A stretch of 64,000 nt of DNA, from NCBI GenBank assembly GCA_021371935.1, contig JAJFVF010000002.1:310001-374000 (forward strand), in the 5' to 3' direction. A program made the translations under genes and the position numbers. The stretch comes from a bacterium. GTDB lineage: Bacteria; Armatimonadota; UBA5829. Below, one piece after another: positions 40,574 through 49,492 of the stretch (its first letter is position 1; every line of letters starts with the position of its first letter). The notes beneath the pieces were generated by a model. That model worked only from the letters and a program-made list of their open reading frames with translations, searched no databases and was not told where the DNA came from.

Positions 40574-41701
40574 TTAACCTCCCTGGATCAATCTCTTTAG
40601 GTTTTCTCTATCGATAGCGCGTGCGAGCGCTTCTTCCTGGGATATGTAGCCCATCCGACTCATTTCGGCGAGCTGTTTATCCATAGTCTGCATACCGAAC
40701 TGAGCACCCGTTTCAAGAGCGCTGTAAATCTGATAAGTCTTGCCTTCGCGGATCAGGTTTCTGATAGCGCTTGTAGCGACCATAATCTCTATGGCAGCAC
40801 ATCTGCCTCCGCCATTTCGCGGCAGCAGTTGCTGTGCGACAACGGCTTCGATGGTGTTGGAAAGCTGCACCCTTATTTGGTCCTGCTGGTGCGGAGGAAA
40901 GACGTCTACGACACGGTCTATGGTCTGCGGCGCACACCTTGTGTGGAGTGTGCCGAAGACAAGGTGACCGGTCTCGGCCAATGTGAGTGCAGCAGCAATA
41001 GTCTCCAGGTCGCGCATCTCACCTATCAGGATCACATCAGGGTCCTCTCGCAGTACTGCTCTAAGGGCATTGCCGAATGCATCCGTATCCTGGCCTAGTT
41101 CACGCTGATTGACCATTCCCTTCTTATGTCGATGGAGGTATTCTATCGGGTCCTCCATTGTCATAATATGCACCGGGTCCTCACTGTTGATCGTGTCGAT
41201 CATGCATGCGATGGTGGTAGATTTGCCGCTTCCGGTCGGACCTGTGACCAAGATCAGCCCACTGTGTTTTTTGCTTAACTCTCTCAACACCGACGGCAGT
41301 CCGAGCTGTTCAAAGGTGGGGATCTGATCCGGGATAGCTCTCAAGGCTGCTCCTACGCTTCCACGCTGTCTGTATACATTGACGCGATATCTGCCAATTC
41401 CCTTGACACCATAAGAAAAGTCGAGCTCTTTGGTACGCTCAAATTTTTCTACCTGGTCATTGGTTAAAATGTCATAGATAACGCGCTGCGTATCGTTAGG
41501 TCCCAACGGTCGATAGTTGGTGCGCACAAGCGATCCGTCCACGCGAAGTATTGGCGGCAGACCAACCGTCAGGTGCAGGTCCGATGCCCCTCTTTCGGTA
41601 ACAGTGCGCAGCAGATCGTCCAAATGCATATCTTCGATTGACAAGACTTGCGAATCGTTAGAGATATCGACTGCTTCGTCAAATATTGTGTCCGGCTGCA
41701 T
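40574..41701 (-). CDS. pilT: Type IV pilus retraction ATPase PilT
   Basis: A 375-residue hexameric ATPase that powers pilus retraction. I take the ATG at 41701 (MQPDTIFDEA), which has GAGGAG 9 bases upstream. ATGs at 41707 and 41743 are possible. Motifs: DLHLTVGLPPILRVDG near residue 40, Walker A GPTGSGKST, Asp box (HIMTMEDPIEYLH), Walker B-like VILIGEMRD, and the His box GHLVFGTLHT. The PilT marker AIRNLIREGK is present. It is followed by pilC and preceded by pilB with a 14-bp gap. Confidence 0.94.
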   Translation of the reverse strand: MQPDTIFDEAVDISNDSQVLSIEDMHLDDLLRTVTERGASDLHLTVGLPPILRVDGSLVRTNYRPLGPNDTQRVIYDILTNDQVEKFERTKELDFSYGVKGIGRYRVNVYRQRGSVGAALRAIPDQIPTFEQLGLPSVLRELSKKHSGLILVTGPTGSGKSTTIACMIDTINSEDPVHIMTMEDPIEYLHRHKKGMVNQRELGQDTDAFGNALRAVLREDPDVILIGEMRDLETIAAALTLAETGHLVFGTLHTRCAPQTIDRVVDVFPPHQQDQIRVQLSNTIEAVVAQQLLPRNGGGRCAAIEIMVATSAIRNLIREGKTYQIYSALETGAQFGMQTMDKQLAEMSRMGYISQEEALARAIDRENLKRLIQGG

Positions 41702-41715
41702 ATTCATTCTCTCCT

Positions 41716-43446
41716 CTATCCTGCATAGATGACTCGCAGGCATTCTTCAAGTGTAGTTTGCCCCAAAAGAATTTTTGCGATAGCATCATCTCGCAGGCTC
41801 TTCATTCCTGTCTCGACCGCCGCTTCTCGGATCAGGTGTGCTGATGATTTCTGCAGCACCAGATCGCGTATGCGATCATTTACATGCATAAGTTCATAGA
41901 CTCCAAGTCTGCCTTTATATCCGTTTCCGCGGCAGTGATCGCATCCTTTGCCCCGATAGAAACTGACCCGCGCATCTCCATCTATGTCTATTCCAAGCCT
42001 TTTTATGGCGTCGCGCGGAGGTTGATACTGCTCTTTGCATTTCGGGCAGACCACACGCACCAACCTCTGTGCCAGCACTCCGATTACGCTCGAAGCAATC
42101 AAAAACGGCTCGATTCCCATGTCAACCAGTCGCGTAAGCGCTCCGGGTGCATCGTTTGTGTGCAGCGTTGAAAGCACCAGGTGGCCGGTCAGCGCTGCTT
42201 CTGTTGCTATTGTTGCCGTCTCTGCATCTCGAATCTCTCCGACCATAGCTATATCCGGGTCCTGCCTGAGCATTGTTCTCAGACCCGATGCAAAAGTCAG
42301 ACCCGCGCGCGTGTTTATTTGCACCTGGGTCAGCCCCGCCACTTCATATTCGACAGGGTCCTCGATAGTCAGAATATTCTTCTCGCCTGAGTTCAATTTT
42401 GATAGAACCGAATACAGTGTTGTTGACTTCCCGCTGCCGGTCGGTCCCGTAACGAGTATGATCCCGTATGTTCTTGAGATCAGACTCTCAAACCTTTCCA
42501 GTGTCTCCGGCAAAAGTCCGAGTTTGTGAAGTCCAATTGAGATCGAACTCTTGTCCAGAATTCTCAACACTATCTTTTCTCCGAATACCGAAGGCAGTGT
42601 CGAGACACGAAAATCGAACTGCCTGCCGTCGATAACTGCAGAGATTCTGCCGTCTTGTGGTGTCCGTTTGGTTGCTATATCCATCTCGGCCATAATTTTC
42701 AGCCTTGACGTAAGCGATGCTTGAATTTTCTTGGGCACCTGCATAACTTCATGCAGAATGCCGTCGATTCTAAGCCGGATACGCACGGCATCTTTTCCCG
42801 GCTCTATATGTATATCACTGGCTCCGTCACTGACTCCACGGCTGATGATAAGGTTGGCCAGTTTAATTACAGGCGCTTCTTCAGATAGTTCACGGAGCTG
42901 CTCTATGGAGATGTCTTCTTCGTCATCTCCATGGTCGCCGCCGGTGAAATCTATATCGGCGGAATCGAATTCTTTAATAACATCGCTTACCTGTTCCGAA
43001 GCGGTCGCGCCGGTCCGATATAGCCGCCCAATGGCGTTTATGATATCTTCTTCGGGTGCAATAGCGGGCTCAACATCTACACCCGTCATCATGCGTATTT
43101 CATCAATGGCGAAGATGTCCAGCGGGTTTTTCATCGCCAGGGTAAGCTTGCCGTTTTTTCTGGCTATGGGCAATACTTTGAGTTTACGTGCCGCGTTTTG
43201 CGCCACGAGCTTGATTATTGTTGAGTCAACCTCAAGCTCGGTGACGTCAACGAACGGCACTCCCCATTGCTCACCGAGTGCCCTTACCCGGTCTTTTTCC
43301 GAGATCAGTCCCATACTCACTAGAACGTCACCCAGTGAGTCCTGTCGCTTGAGGAGCTTTTGCTTTTCCAGCGCCTGGTCAAGCTGCTGCCTCGAGATGA
43401 TCCCTAATCTCAGAAACACCTCACCTATTGCTTCAGTCTTCTGCAT
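41716..43446 (-). CDS. pilB: Type IV pilus assembly ATPase PilB
   Basis: A 576-residue extension ATPase. The N-terminus carries two tandem MshEN-like motifs (AIGEVFLRLGIISRQQLDQAL, residues 6-26, and SLGDVLVSMGLISEKDRVRAL, 37-57). In relatives this domain binds c-di-GMP, but here the usual leading Arg is Ala or Ser. The ATPase core has Walker A GPTGSGKST, the Asp box, Walker B (DIAMVGEIRDAET), and a zinc site with two CxxC pairs (CPKCKEQ, CDHCRG). It drives pilus polymerisation with PilC. It is separated from pilQ by 285 bp. Confidence 0.95.
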   Translation of the reverse strand: MQKTEAIGEVFLRLGIISRQQLDQALEKQKLLKRQDSLGDVLVSMGLISEKDRVRALGEQWGVPFVDVTELEVDSTIIKLVAQNAARKLKVLPIARKNGKLTLAMKNPLDIFAIDEIRMMTGVDVEPAIAPEEDIINAIGRLYRTGATASEQVSDVIKEFDSADIDFTGGDHGDDEEDISIEQLRELSEEAPVIKLANLIISRGVSDGASDIHIEPGKDAVRIRLRIDGILHEVMQVPKKIQASLTSRLKIMAEMDIATKRTPQDGRISAVIDGRQFDFRVSTLPSVFGEKIVLRILDKSSISIGLHKLGLLPETLERFESLISRTYGIILVTGPTGSGKSTTLYSVLSKLNSGEKNILTIEDPVEYEVAGLTQVQINTRAGLTFASGLRTMLRQDPDIAMVGEIRDAETATIATEAALTGHLVLSTLHTNDAPGALTRLVDMGIEPFLIASSVIGVLAQRLVRVVCPKCKEQYQPPRDAIKRLGIDIDGDARVSFYRGKGCDHCRGNGYKGRLGVYELMHVNDRIRDLVLQKSSAHLIREAAVETGMKSLRDDAIAKILLGQTTLEECLRVIYAG

Positions 43447-43664
43447 ATACTTCTCTAAAGTTTATGAGCATTTCGCCCCGATTTTAAGTCAAAAAAATGA
43501 GAGCTGCGAAAGAGCCAGCATCTCCAAATTCAGTTATCGGCCAAAGAGCCGTTTTGTTAAGTGAAATACGGTCTTGAATTTGTATCAGAGAACTTGCTCT
43601 GAATATACGGTTTCCAGACCGAGACTTGCAATTTATTTAGCTTACGTAATTGAGTGTGTTCATC

Positions 43665-43696
43665 GCCGCCCCACCAGAAATATCCGGCGGGGCGGC
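43665..43696 (-). terminator. GC-rich hairpin between pilQ and pilB
   Basis: Arms GCCGCCCC (43665-43672) and GGGGCGGC (43689-43696), 36 bp after the pilQ stop. There is no T-tract. Two weaker nested hairpins lie in the same gap (CGGTCT 43569-43574 with AGACCG 43616-43621, and TCAGAG 43585-43590 with CTCTGA 43597-43602). The 285-bp gap holds no credible gene and may separate secretin from motor expression. Confidence 0.55.
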
Positions 43697-43731
43697 ACCA
43701 GGCGGAAGCTATGAGCGCTCGTCCTGGAATA

Positions 43732-46029
43732 TTAGTCATTGAAACTTGAGGCCGTGATGAACATGACCACTTCGTTCTTATCGTGGCTTGTTTCTTTATG
43801 CCTGAAGAGTTTTCCAAAGAATGGCAAGTCTCCCAGAAGAGGAATTTTGCTCATGCTTTCGACTTCGTCTTCTCTTATCAAGCCGCCGATCGCGATTGTC
43901 GAACCGTCTTTGACTCTCACGACATGATCTGTAAAACGCCTGTTTACGGTTGGCAGTGTCACACTGTCTTCCGTAGTAAGTGTGACCGTGCTGACTTCAG
44001 GATGAAGGTTGAGTGTAATGTATCCATCAGGGTTCACACTTCCTACCAGCCTGAGCTGCACACCTGCCTGCACAGTGCTTGTGTTATAAGTCTTTTCGCC
44101 GCTTGATGAAGAGCTGACCGAACTGACGTAGGTCACTTCGTCACCGACGAAGAACACACCGGGTTTCCCGTCAAGGCACAGCAGGTTTGGCGAAGCCAGC
44201 ACCGTTGCATCGCCGTTGGTAATAAGTGCATCAAGTGTCGCAGAGAAATTCGTCGCGTTTCTTGTCCAGGTATTTCTCGGGCTTTCCGTAAAGGATATTT
44301 CGTCCCAACTCCAGTCCAGGCCAAGCTGCTGCTCACCTGTTTTGCTGATGCTTGTGATTTTGGCTTCTATCTTGATCTGCGGCGACTTTATGTCAAGCTC
44401 CTTAGCCAGTTGCAGGGCTTTTTCCACATCCAACTCTCGTCCGGTTATGACAATTGCCAGCGGTCTGGTACGTGTTTCAATACTTACCAGTTTGGAACTT
44501 GTCCCAGCCTGGCTGCCCGTGACACCCATCAGACCGATCTGGTCACTTGCCTGCTGTGAAGCATTCTGCTCTTTCTGAATTTTGTTGGATTCGTCCTGAG
44601 TTACAGCCGAGCCGGAGTCATTCACCTTGATGGACTTGGGACCCGCCAAGTCAAAGCCTTCAGTGGGAGCAAAAGTAATGCCGATGCCAGGAATTAGAAC
44701 AGCGATTGCGCTGGCCAGTTCTTTTGCGTTTACATATTTGACCTTATAAATTGCCCTCTTGCTCTCAACTACTTGCACTTTCAGAGTATCTTCAAACTGC
44801 TCAATGAGACTCTTTGCTGCTTCGACTTCACTTTCAGTGCCGGTCAAAACAAGCAGATTGTTGCGTAGAGCTATGGAAGAGTCACCAGCGTTGTTCGATA
44901 GTCCTACCCTGGCAGTCCGTTCGACACCAATCTTACTTATCTGCAGATTGGGATATCTGTTTTTAACCAGGTCAATTACATCGTCGGCCATTGCGTAGCT
45001 GAGTTTGATGACCTCAGTCGTCGGATCTCCATTGTTTCCACTCGTCAGAGTCTTGAGGGAATCCTTTGAAGCGACAAGATAAGTGCCGCCTTCTTTTGTA
45101 TAGGCATAACCGCTGAGCTTTGCGACATAATCGAGTGCGGAATCTACGGTGACGTCAGACAGGCTCACCGTAACATTTCCGGTGACATCCTTGCTTGCCA
45201 CTATATTATGACCACTCTGCACAGACAACGCTTTGAGCACGTCGTTGATATCGGCTCCAAGGAAGTTGAGCGAGACTCTCTTTTCCGAAGCTGCCGCGAC
45301 TCTACCATTTCCACCAGAATCTGCGCGTGCGATTTTCTTCGGCTCGTCACTAAACCTGGGACGGAAATCTTTTGGTATGCTTGAAACGGGTATGGACACG
45401 GATACGCTCGGAGCCTCAGCGACTTCTGTCAGCCCCAAAACCTTCGCAACGGGTGCAGCGGGCCTGGCTGACGGGATAGGCATAGCCTTTGTGCATGCGC
45501 TGACAAGAGGAGCAGGCATATCTTTGCGCACCTGCGTTTTGGCTCTTGTCGTTGTTATGTTTGTAATTGAAGATACGGCTGAAGAAGCATCCGGAGTAAG
45601 CGGATAAGCTGCCTGGCTTTTCGCACTTGTTGCTTTGGGTATGCCGTTCTTCCATATTGTAATCTCAACTCGGCTCTTGTCACCAGCCCAAGAGGTCGAA
45701 TACTGCACATGGCTGCGTGTATTTGCGACCACACGTGTCCTGGGCGGATTGGCCGTAAAATTCGAATATCTGACATTATATATTCTGCCGGAGCGGATTC
45801 CAACAAGTCCGCCCTTTGCAATGAGTTTGCATGGGAACTGAAACCCCACGTATCTGCCGCTGGGTGAAACCAGTGGCGTCATTTTCAGAGCACTATTACC
45901 CTGAATACTGATGATTACGCGGTCTGTTTTGTTGACTACGTTTATTCCGGTTATCGCCTTATCGGCGAAAGCTGCGCTGGAGACCAAACATATAAGGACC
46001 AGCATGAAGGCGATGAATTTAGCTCGCAT
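43732..46029 (-). CDS. pilQ: Type IV pilus secretin PilQ
   Basis: A 765-residue outer-membrane secretin. A signal peptide (MRAKFIAFMLVLICLVSSAAFA) is followed by an AMIN-like region (about 25-130), a Ser/Ala/Pro linker, an STN-type N0 domain (about 245-320, VSLNFLGADINDVLKALSVQSG), further N domains, and the secretin core with VASPNLLCLDGKPGVFFVGDE and the C-terminal signature VKDGSTIAIGGLI followed by KIPLLGDLPFFGKLF. It forms the pore through which the pilus leaves. It overlaps pilP by 11 bp and has a perfect AGGAGG site. Confidence 0.95.
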   Translation of the reverse strand: MRAKFIAFMLVLICLVSSAAFADKAITGINVVNKTDRVIISIQGNSALKMTPLVSPSGRYVGFQFPCKLIAKGGLVGIRSGRIYNVRYSNFTANPPRTRVVANTRSHVQYSTSWAGDKSRVEITIWKNGIPKATSAKSQAAYPLTPDASSAVSSITNITTTRAKTQVRKDMPAPLVSACTKAMPIPSARPAAPVAKVLGLTEVAEAPSVSVSIPVSSIPKDFRPRFSDEPKKIARADSGGNGRVAAASEKRVSLNFLGADINDVLKALSVQSGHNIVASKDVTGNVTVSLSDVTVDSALDYVAKLSGYAYTKEGGTYLVASKDSLKTLTSGNNGDPTTEVIKLSYAMADDVIDLVKNRYPNLQISKIGVERTARVGLSNNAGDSSIALRNNLLVLTGTESEVEAAKSLIEQFEDTLKVQVVESKRAIYKVKYVNAKELASAIAVLIPGIGITFAPTEGFDLAGPKSIKVNDSGSAVTQDESNKIQKEQNASQQASDQIGLMGVTGSQAGTSSKLVSIETRTRPLAIVITGRELDVEKALQLAKELDIKSPQIKIEAKITSISKTGEQQLGLDWSWDEISFTESPRNTWTRNATNFSATLDALITNGDATVLASPNLLCLDGKPGVFFVGDEVTYVSSVSSSSSGEKTYNTSTVQAGVQLRLVGSVNPDGYITLNLHPEVSTVTLTTEDSVTLPTVNRRFTDHVVRVKDGSTIAIGGLIREDEVESMSKIPLLGDLPFFGKLFRHKETSHDKNEVVMFITASSFND

Positions 46030-46672
46030 TCTTGATTCCTCCTAATTTCACGTGAATACGACGACTTTTGTAGACCAGCGTTGCGCCGTCGTCGGAAACG
46101 GATTCAACTTTGTAGCGCCCATCAATGAGCTGGCCCTGCTTTACGATATAACGTCCACCTTCATCAGATCGGATAATGGCGACGTTGCGATCACCACGGA
46201 TAATGCCGGTGAGCGCAAATTCCGGCTCTTGTTCCTGAACTTGAATTTGTTCGGATTGAATTGTCCTAGTGGCTGATTGCCGGAAGGGATTGAACGGATT
46301 AGCTTCAATCTTCGGCACCCTTACTGAAGGGTAAGGTTTATCAACCCTCGTTGTCGATGGTCTGGTCGTCTCGACAGGCTTGTTCGTTTTAGCATTATCA
46401 ATTTCCAATGATGCAACCGGAGCGAACGGGTCTCTCCTTGGCGGAGTGACCATAAGGTCAGGGAAAGTCCCATTTGCAAGACTCGATACCTCTGTGTCAG
46501 TGCTTTCATCAGTCGCAGAACTATTCTCGGTCTGATGATCGGCTTTACACACTGGCGCAGGGGGCGGTTTCGTGCCGGGCGATATCACTTTGAATGAGAC
46601 GTAACCAATACAGATCAAGACAAGGACTCCCAGCACTATAAGCTGAGGGACTTGTTGCTTATCCAGCTTCAT
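46019..46672 (-). CDS. pilP: Pilus assembly lipoprotein-like PilP homologue
   Basis: A 217-residue protein starting at 46672 (MKLDKQQVPQLIVLGVLVLICIGYV). It has a membrane anchor (about 10-28), not a lipobox, then a Ser/Thr/Pro-rich stretch (RRDPFAPV and ANPFNPF) and a C-terminal beta domain (FALTGIIRGDRNVAIIR...VKQGQLIDGRYKVESV). PilP connects the inner-membrane PilN/PilO pair with the secretin PilQ. Identity rests on gene order and the beta domain more than on strong motifs. It overlaps pilO by 14 bp. Confidence 0.78.
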   Translation of the reverse strand: MKLDKQQVPQLIVLGVLVLICIGYVSFKVISPGTKPPPAPVCKADHQTENSSATDESTDTEVSSLANGTFPDLMVTPPRRDPFAPVASLEIDNAKTNKPVETTRPSTTRVDKPYPSVRVPKIEANPFNPFRQSATRTIQSEQIQVQEQEPEFALTGIIRGDRNVAIIRSDEGGRYIVKQGQLIDGRYKVESVSDDGATLVYKSRRIHVKLGGIKNAS

Positions 46673-47414
46673 TGCCGTCTCTCCCTTCACTGCTTGGATT
46701 CCTGCCGGTAATCGTGTCTGCCGGAAGATTCGGCGCGGCAACCGGAGCATCGTCTTTCAGAACATATGCTGTAATACTCATTCTTATGTTCAGTGACGGC
46801 GAACCGATAACTTGTTCACTACCTGCCGGACTCATCTGCACATTATTCACAGCAATGATCTTTGGAAAACTGGTGAGTTTATACAAGAAGTCGAGAGCAT
46901 TCATATACTTGCCCTCCACCTCAATGTCAATATTGAGTTCATCATAGGGAGCCGTCTTTGTTTTTACTGCTTGGCTGCCGGGCTGAGACCTTTGTTCGGA
47001 TGCTGCCTCGACATTTCCTGCGGCTGCCTGCGCGCCACTCGATAGTTTTCGCGGTCCAGTCTGTTCCTTTATGGCCTGTGGGCGAACACCAATCACATTG
47101 AGATTAACCGACTTGCCAAGGTATTCAAGCTGCTTGAGAAGGGTGGGAACGTAAGCCGAAGTTGTGACCGATGACTCCAAAAAGCGTATCTGGCTCCTTG
47201 CGTCCAGATAGTTGAGTTTCGATTCTTCCAGCTTTTGAGCAATTTCCTTGCTTTGAGCCACTTTTTCTTCTTTTGACTTCAGCTCTGCCGCCGTGCCTTT
47301 AAGTTTTCCCGCAACTGCGACATATGCCAGGGTGCAGCCGAAAAAGATCACCACCGCGATGATTATTAGCGCCGTAATCCCTTTTGAGCTGGGCTTAAGA
47401 TTTACTTGCGCCAT
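46659..47414 (-). CDS. pilO: Type IV pilus alignment protein PilO
   Basis: A 251-residue protein with one N-terminal membrane helix (about 13-33), a coiled coil (40-75, ELKSKEEKVAQSKEIAQKLEESK), and a C-terminal ferredoxin-like domain (YDELNIDIEVEGKYMNALDFLYKLTSFPKIIAVNNVQM) with an internal Ala/Gln-rich insert. PilO pairs with PilN to form the periplasmic alignment complex. It overlaps pilN by 20 bp, the tightest coupling in the locus. Confidence 0.88.
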   Translation of the reverse strand: MAQVNLKPSSKGITALIIIAVVIFFGCTLAYVAVAGKLKGTAAELKSKEEKVAQSKEIAQKLEESKLNYLDARSQIRFLESSVTTSAYVPTLLKQLEYLGKSVNLNVIGVRPQAIKEQTGPRKLSSGAQAAAGNVEAASEQRSQPGSQAVKTKTAPYDELNIDIEVEGKYMNALDFLYKLTSFPKIIAVNNVQMSPAGSEQVIGSPSLNIRMSITAYVLKDDAPVAAPNLPADTITGRNPSSEGRDGNEAG

Positions 47415-47997
47415 CGCTGCTTACTCCTTTCGACGTGTTGCCATTCATCATAGTCGCCCCGATCTCAAACTCAAAACCGCTCTGAGAGTTGCTTGCCATC
47501 TTCTTTGTAAAATGGAGGTCAACTTTATCAAAGTCGGGTATTGTCTGCAGTCGGAGTATTGTCTCGCCGACGCGTTCCTGCGTGTCTGAGATTCCCGTAA
47601 GACTGACCGTTGTCTGTACACTCTTGTCTGTGGACTGCGATGCTGAGATACGCGTCAGGTAAGTTGATGCTGCCAGGCTTTGCGTTAATTTATCGAGTGA
47701 GTTATACCAGCGCATTGTGCTGTCTTTAGCATCAGCGAGTAGGTCCATCTTGGGTGTCAGTTTTTTTGTTGCGCTTTCATATTGCTCAATTTCTTTGACC
47801 ACTGGCTGAAGTTTAGCAATCTGCGCATCCAGACGATTGATATTCAAGCGCATCGTATATGCCTTTGTGCATGCCCATCCGCCCAGAATGACGGCTATTA
47901 TCAGTTCCGCCAGAATCACAAGGACCAGTCTGCGCATGTCTCTTTCCAGACGCTGTTTTTCTGCGCGTCTGGGAGCTATCATATTTATGGAAGGCAT
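47395..47997 (-). CDS. pilN: Type IV pilus alignment protein PilN
   Basis: A 200-residue bitopic membrane protein. It begins with the short cytoplasmic peptide (MPSINMIAPRRAEKQRLER), in which SINMIAPRR replaces the usual INLLPWR that contacts PilM. One membrane helix (about 26-44), a coiled coil and a ferredoxin-like domain follow. It pairs with PilO and links the cytoplasmic PilM to the periplasmic parts of the machine. AGGAG precedes the start. Confidence 0.88.
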   Translation of the reverse strand: MPSINMIAPRRAEKQRLERDMRRLVLVILAELIIAVILGGWACTKAYTMRLNINRLDAQIAKLQPVVKEIEQYESATKKLTPKMDLLADAKDSTMRWYNSLDKLTQSLAASTYLTRISASQSTDKSVQTTVSLTGISDTQERVGETILRLQTIPDFDKVDLHFTKKMASNSQSGFEFEIGATMMNGNTSKGVSSDGASKS

Positions 47998-48056
47998 CAG
48001 GAACTCCTTTCCAATTTAGTATTTGAGATTTTTTATTAAGTATTTGGCTGCCGGCA

Positions 48057-49178
48057 TTAGGCCGCAGCATTCTTTGTTTCTGGAATCAGATCTTTCAGAG
48101 CAAGTCCAGTTCCCACTGCAAGAATCGGACCATGTTCTGTGACAAAAGACTCGGAAACACGGTTGGTACCGATAGCCGTCTGCTTGAATACCTCGGAAAT
48201 AACTGTGGGTATACTCAGCTTTGCCGACATATAAGCGTCCATGCCCGGCATTCGTGCCGTGCCCCCAGTCAGGACAATCTTGCTGACCATTGTATCGGCG
48301 CTGCCTTCGGGGAACTGTGACTGATAAAAATGGACTGATCGCCTGATTTCGCGAATCAGTTCGTCAAGAAGTGGCTGTACTACTTTCCAGTTCCGATTCT
48401 CATCGTCCATTGCGCTTATTTGATCCAGCGGGTAGTCTTTTGCCATCTCTATTTTCATGCGCTCCGCATCATCAAATGATGCGCCTGTAAGCGACTTGAT
48501 GGCATTGGTGAAGCTGTTGCCCGCTATTGGAATATTGCGGGTAAGGGCAAACTCGCCTTTGCTTACGATGTTGACATCAGTATGGCTTGCGCCCATGTCG
48601 ATCAGTGCAACTGTCTTGCGGAGGTATTCATCCGATGCGCTGAACTCGACGAGCGATCTGATGAGTGCGAAAGCCTCAATATCGACCATCAATGGTTCAA
48701 GCCCTGCGGATTCTAAAACTTTGACGCGTGAATCAACCATTTCACGCGGTGCTGCCACCAGCATTACATTCATCTCATTGGAGTCGGGCATATCTGAGAG
48801 TATTTCAAACTCGACAACGCTGTCTTCCATAGATGAGGATATATGCTTACCGGCCTCATATTTGATCGATTTCCGAAGGACAGCTTCCGGCATTTTCGGA
48901 AACTGCACTTGGCGCACTATCACTTGGGAACCGGAGATAGCGCTGATGGCTCCAGTGGCGCGTATGCCGGCATCTTTGAGCAGGCTGCGCACTTCCTGGG
49001 CAACATCCAAAATGTTGACGACTACGCCTTCTTTGACTGCATCAGGCGGTGTGGGTGTGACCGCCGCGTTAGCCAGTTCCCATCCGCGGGCGGTCGGCTC
49101 GATTTCCACTGCCTTGATACAGCTCGAACCGATGTCGATTCCGACAGTAGTCTCTTTTGAAAAGAGTGAGTTTAGCAC
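48057..49178 (-). CDS. pilM: Type IV pilus actin-like protein PilM
   Basis: A 373-residue cytoplasmic actin-fold protein. I start at a GTG at 49178 with GGAGG 11 bases upstream, because the longer frame to 49292 has no motif. ATP-binding blocks are TTVGIDIGSSCIKAVEIE, ALIDMGASHTDVNIV and KIVLTGGTARMPGMDAYM. PilM binds the PilN N-terminus and couples the motor to the periplasmic alignment proteins. It is the first gene of the pilus run pilM-N-O-P-Q-B-T-C. A 59-bp AT-rich gap separates it from pilN. Confidence 0.92.
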   Translation of the reverse strand: MLNSLFSKETTVGIDIGSSCIKAVEIEPTARGWELANAAVTPTPPDAVKEGVVVNILDVAQEVRSLLKDAGIRATGAISAISGSQVIVRQVQFPKMPEAVLRKSIKYEAGKHISSSMEDSVVEFEILSDMPDSNEMNVMLVAAPREMVDSRVKVLESAGLEPLMVDIEAFALIRSLVEFSASDEYLRKTVALIDMGASHTDVNIVSKGEFALTRNIPIAGNSFTNAIKSLTGASFDDAERMKIEMAKDYPLDQISAMDDENRNWKVVQPLLDELIREIRRSVHFYQSQFPEGSADTMVSKIVLTGGTARMPGMDAYMSAKLSIPTVISEVFKQTAIGTNRVSESFVTEHGPILAVGTGLALKDLIPETKNAAA

Positions 49179-49492
49179 TATTTGCTGCGACCTCCGATTT
49201 TCCTGTGCGTCTGTCTTTGTCAGACAAGACGACCTCCGGCGCACACACGTCGGCGTTTGTATTGGAAACGCTACGGGCACGCTTCCTAGCATGGATTATC
49301 GTCATTTTTGGGCTCAACATTAGATGTATATAAAAGAACAGGAAATCTTGCCGGGTCCTTGGTGTTAGGGGACGGGGGATAGGGGTTTGTAGAAGGATTC
49401 TGCGCCCCCTGTGTCGGAGTATGGACTTGGCGGTAGTGGCTTGGTTCTTCGCTTTCCACTCTCAGCCCTCAGCTATTTGTAAGGAGCAGGAA

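Noticed and set aside
43557-43817. An 86-codon minus-strand frame overlapping the 3' end of pilQ
   Set aside because: It overlaps the pilQ reading frame, the GC-rich hairpin and the gap, and has no domain or good start.
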